A stretch of DNA of 64,000 nt from Pseudomonas nitroreducens. Lineage in GTDB: Bacteria; Pseudomonadota; Gammaproteobacteria; Pseudomonadales; Pseudomonadaceae. The first letter of the stretch is position 1. Each line of letters starts with the position of its first letter. The stretch spans positions 62,001 through 126,000 of the forward strand of contig NZ_JALJXP010000006.1 in assembly GCF_024170165.1 (NCBI RefSeq), in the 5' to 3' direction. This document shows, in pieces, positions 61,155-64,000 of this stretch. The translations under genes were made by a program, and so were the position numbers. The notes under the pieces were generated by a model, which saw nothing but the letters and a program-made list of their open reading frames with translations, did not search any database and was not told the origin of the DNA.

Positions 61155-63738
61155 GGTCGACCGGCGTGTGACCTTCGACCGCTCCTTGCTGGCGCTCGGG
61201 GTGCTGGTGGCCTTGCTGCTGGTGGAGACCTTCAACGGCGCGCTGCGCTTCTACACCGATCAGGCCGGCCTGTCGGCCATCGTCTACCTGCCCAAGGTGG
61301 CCTGCATCGTCGCGGTGGGTTGGGAGCTGTTCACCCGTCCGCAGCAGCGCGGCCTGTGGCTGCTGCTGATCCTCGCGGCGGCTTCGCTGCTGCTCGGCCG
61401 GCTGCACGGCGCCGAGTTCAAGAGCGGCTTCTTCGCCGTGTTCATCTACGCGCCGCTGCTGTTCGGCCTGCTCTGCGGCCCGTACCTGGAAATGCACCGC
61501 AAGGCGGTGGGCTGGATCATCGCCTTCTGCCTGCTCGCGTCGTTTGCCGGCATCGCTTTGGACATGCTGATCAACGTGCCGTGGAAGGGCTACAGCTACT
61601 CCATGGGCGGCGTCGAGATCAGCGGCAACCGCTCTTGGAGTGCCTACGGTCTGGACCGCATCGCCGGCTTCTCGCGGATGTCCTCGAGCCTGGCGATGAT
61701 GCTGGCGGTGTTCAGCCTTTACCTGGGCTCGTTCCGCCTGTCATTGCCGGTGCGCGGGCTGATCTACCTGGTGGCGCTGGTGGGCATAGTGCTGACCACC
61801 AACAAATCCTCCGCCGGCGCGTTCGTCTTCGCGCTGCTGGTGATGAGCTTCAGCCGCCAGCGCCTGCTGTTCCTGCTGGCCGCGCTGCTGGTGGTGCTCG
61901 GCGCGCTGCTGTTGCCGCTGTACGGCCTGTACGCGCAGGTCGACCCGTACCTGGCCAGTGCCACCGGCGATAACCTGATGGGTTCGATGGTGGATCGCCT
62001 GGTCAACACCTGGCCGAACCTGATCAAGGTGATGGACTACAACGGCTGGATCTACACCGGCGCCGGGCTGGGCATGACCGGCAGCGCCTACGCGGCCTTC
62101 CCGATCTTCGGCGTCGAGCAGCTGGCGGTGGCGGACAATTCGCTGCTCTACCTCTGGTGCCTGTTCGGCGTCGCCGGCCTCGCCCTGTACCTGCTGGCAG
62201 TGCCGATGCTGATGCGCCTGCAACGCCAGCCCGGCCGCGAAGCCCGCGCGCTGCTCGGCATCGCCTACTGCATTCTGCTCATTGCCTGGACCAGCGACGT
62301 GCTCGAGTCGCCGATTCCCAGCCTGTTCCTCGGCCTGGCCATCGGCCGCGCCCTGCGCCTGCCGGGCGAGACCGCGCCGCAGCCGGCGCCGCGCACCCTG
62401 CGCCTGCAGGGCGGCATGCTCAGCCTGCTGGCCTGCGTGCTGCTGATCGGCGGGCTGCTGCAGTCGCCCTCCAGCATGGCCAAGGAAGCGCCCGTGGAAA
62501 ACCTCGGCCCGGCGGAGTTCATCGTCGGCGCCAGCACCCACCAGAACATCCGCGCAGGCAACCGCGACGGCATCAATCGCCTGGCCCGCGAGGCCGGCAT
62601 CCTGTCATTCCGCGACGACGCCTACTGGTCCAGCGTCGAGCGCGAGCCGGGCAAGCTGTCCATCGATGCCGCCTGGCGCGCGCAGCTGCGCAGCACCCGC
62701 AGCCTGGGGATAGACACGCTGCTGATCCTGGGCAACGAGAACCAGTTCTACGGCAACGCCAAGCCGCGCGACGACGCCTCCCGCGAGGGCTACCTGCGTT
62801 ACGTGCGCTACGTGGTGCGCAGCTTCAAGGGGCAGGTCGCCTACTACGAAGTGTGGAACGAGTGGGACTCGGAAAACGCCACCGACAAGGACTTCAGCGA
62901 CGACTACCTGACCCTGGTACGCGCGGCCGCCAAGGTGATCCGCGAGGAAGACCCGCAGGCCAGGATCCTTGCCGGGGCCGTCACCCTCAAGGGCATTCGC
63001 CAGGGCTTTGCCGAGCGCATCGCCGGTGGCGGCGTGCTCGACGTTGTCGACGGTATCTCGCTGCATCCGTCGGTGTATTGCGAGCGCGAGATGTCCACCC
63101 CCGAGGCGTGGCTGAACTGGTTCCAGGGCGTCAACCAGAAGCTGGAAAACGCCGCCGGCAAACCGGTCCCGCTGTACTTCACCGAGTTCAGCTGGCCCGC
63201 CCACGAAGGCGATTGCGGTATCAGCCGCGAGCGCCAGGCCGCCTACCTGGCCCGCGCCTACGTGCTGGTCCGCAGCCTGCCGAACGTGAAGGGGGCCTGG
63301 TGGTACGACCTGGTGGACGATGGCATCGACCGCACGGACATGGAGCACAACTTCGGCCTGCTCACCGCCAGCGGCCAGCCCAAGCCGGCCTACCACGCGA
63401 TGGCCAGCATCGCCGACATCATCGGCCGCTACCGCTTCGTCGGTCGCGTGCCGAACGAGGACCCGAACGTCTACCTGCTGCGCTTCGCCAAGGCCAGCGA
63501 GGAAATCCTGGTGGCCTGGACCCTGGGCCACGAGCAGACCCTGAACATCACCAGCAAGCCCGGCAGCAGCGACACCCTCTGGCGCCTGGACGCCGTCGAG
63601 GGGATCGCCCGCCGCGAGGGCCGGCCGCTGCCCTGGCAATGCCCCGCAGGCGGCGGCGACTGCCAGGCCAGCATCCGCATCGACGAGTCGCCCACCCTGG
63701 TGCGCAGCGCGTCGGCCCCGCAACTGTCGTTGCGCTGA
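61123..63738 (+). CDS. Fusion of Wzy-like polymerase and PslG/GH39-like glycoside hydrolase
   Basis: 871 residues. Residues 1-450 are a polytopic membrane region with about 12 hydrophobic segments. A Wzy/WaaL-type pattern is present (TTNKSSAGAFVFALLVMSFSRQRLL; a loop IYTGAGLGMTGSAYAAFPIFG near 310-330; ADNSLLYLWCLFGVAGL). A last TM (432-446) leads to a periplasmic-side domain (465-800) of clan GH-A type: YYEVWNEWD with the acid/base Glu580 and LYFTEFSWP with the nucleophile Glu688, and AWWYDLVDDG. Spacing (108) is close to that of E165/E276 in P. aeruginosa PslG. It probably polymerises the repeat unit and trims or releases the chain. The ATG at 61123 overlaps the previous gene. Confidence 0.88.
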   Translation: MELQSPYPRFEVDRRVTFDRSLLALGVLVALLLVETFNGALRFYTDQAGLSAIVYLPKVACIVAVGWELFTRPQQRGLWLLLILAAASLLLGRLHGAEFKSGFFAVFIYAPLLFGLLCGPYLEMHRKAVGWIIAFCLLASFAGIALDMLINVPWKGYSYSMGGVEISGNRSWSAYGLDRIAGFSRMSSSLAMMLAVFSLYLGSFRLSLPVRGLIYLVALVGIVLTTNKSSAGAFVFALLVMSFSRQRLLFLLAALLVVLGALLLPLYGLYAQVDPYLASATGDNLMGSMVDRLVNTWPNLIKVMDYNGWIYTGAGLGMTGSAYAAFPIFGVEQLAVADNSLLYLWCLFGVAGLALYLLAVPMLMRLQRQPGREARALLGIAYCILLIAWTSDVLESPIPSLFLGLAIGRALRLPGETAPQPAPRTLRLQGGMLSLLACVLLIGGLLQSPSSMAKEAPVENLGPAEFIVGASTHQNIRAGNRDGINRLAREAGILSFRDDAYWSSVEREPGKLSIDAAWRAQLRSTRSLGIDTLLILGNENQFYGNAKPRDDASREGYLRYVRYVVRSFKGQVAYYEVWNEWDSENATDKDFSDDYLTLVRAAAKVIREEDPQARILAGAVTLKGIRQGFAERIAGGGVLDVVDGISLHPSVYCEREMSTPEAWLNWFQGVNQKLENAAGKPVPLYFTEFSWPAHEGDCGISRERQAAYLARAYVLVRSLPNVKGAWWYDLVDDGIDRTDMEHNFGLLTASGQPKPAYHAMASIADIIGRYRFVGRVPNEDPNVYLLRFAKASEEILVAWTLGHEQTLNITSKPGSSDTLWRLDAVEGIARREGRPLPWQCPAGGGDCQASIRIDESPTLVRSASAPQLSLR

Positions 63739-63758
63739 CTCCATCGCGGAGAACACCC

Positions 63759-64000
63759 ATGATCGTGATCAACGCGCGTTTTCTCACCCAGCAAGTGAGT
63801 GGTGTGCAGCGCTTCGCCGAGCAGATTTCGCTGTCGCTGGCGCGGTTGCGCAGCGACCTGCACTTCGTCGCGCCGCCCGGTGAAATCCTCCGCCCGGAAA
63901 TCGCCAGCCAGCTCCGTGTCGAACAGATCGGCCAGCGCAGCGGGCACCTCTGGGAGCAGATCGACCTGCCGCTGTGGCTGGCCCGTCACGGCCGGCCGCT
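63759..64000 (+). CDS. Glycosyltransferase (GT4-like), 5' part only
   Basis: Begins MIVINARFLTQQVSGVQRFAEQISLSLARL at ATG 63759, 20 bp after the polymerase-hydrolase stop and behind GGAGAA, and is cut by the window edge after about 80 codons. The INARFLTQ..SGVQRFA pattern is typical of GT-B mannosyl or related transferases of polysaccharide loci. Confidence 0.85.
   Translation, partial: MIVINARFLTQQVSGVQRFAEQISLSLARLRSDLHFVAPPGEILRPEIASQLRVEQIGQRSGHLWEQIDLPLWLARHGRP

Overview
The window is high-GC chromosomal DNA from a Pseudomonas, most likely of the P. aeruginosa / P. nitroreducens / P. citronellolis side of the genus. The evidence is gene content and order, not a database search. Runs such as rep, c-di-GMP phosphodiesterase, MATE pump, LysR, pchP; comM, ubiK, glnK, amtB, yjbQ, sutA; yigB, xerC, DUF484, dapF, (lysA), lppL; cyaY, rnk, cyaA, TIGR02647, corA-like; and cysA, cysW, cysT, sbp, oscA, GGDEF-EAL, desA, PAS-GGDEF match the P. 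aeruginosa chromosome as I remember it, with rearrangements between blocks.

Layout. 1-13000: Rep helicase, a GGDEF/EAL protein (ProE-like), MATE pump and LysR regulator, a reactive-chlorine-type module (RclC-like DUF417 protein, DUF2790 lipoprotein, RclR-like AraC regulator), phosphorylcholine phosphatase PchP, a chemoreceptor behind a very good sigma-28 promoter, and a membrane-TlpA fusion. 13000-20650: MocR regulator with divergent DUF1127/RidA genes, comM, ubiK, the glnK-amtB nitrogen operon with sigma-54/NtrC-like sites, yjbQ and sutA. 20650-31220: the xerC-dapF-lppL operon in which lysA is reduced to a deleted, frameshifted relic, an AraC regulator lying between lppL and cyaY, then cyaY, rnk, cyaA and a CorA-like transporter. 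31220-40190: accessory and regulatory genes (PPK2, an outer-membrane barrel, Crp-like regulator with Mpo1-like protein, XRE, TetR with an SDR lacking its catalytic Ser and Tyr, HCCA isomerase-like protein, TauE/SafE) with REP-like palindromes between them. 40190-49260: sulfate ABC transporter and OscA, a PAS-GGDEF-EAL protein, DesA desaturase and a diguanylate cyclase.

From about 49400 to the right edge lies an exopolysaccharide cluster that I do not recognise as psl, pel, alg or a standard O-antigen locus. It has a roughly 1 kb AT-richer leader with a palindrome abutting a sigma-70-like promoter and two exact copies of the ops element bound by RfaH-type factors. The genes then read in one direction: FAD/NAD(P) oxidoreductase, DegT-family sugar aminotransferase, Wzx-like flippase, glycosyltransferase, Wzc-type tyrosine kinase/co-polymerase, WbqC-like protein, an RfaH/NusG paralogue, two more glycosyltransferases, a Wzy-like polymerase fused to a PslG/GH39-like glycoside hydrolase, and a further glycosyltransferase cut by the window edge. 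I infer a Wzx/Wzy-dependent system that makes an amino-sugar-containing polymer, encodes its own antiterminator, and carries its hydrolase on the polymerase.

Three families of interspersed sequence recur: CCCTCTCCCT-arm palindromes just downstream of rep, yigB and cysA; GTAGGAGCGAGCTTGCTCGCGAA-type REP elements; and single larger inverted repeats at 37447-37588 and 38994-39068.
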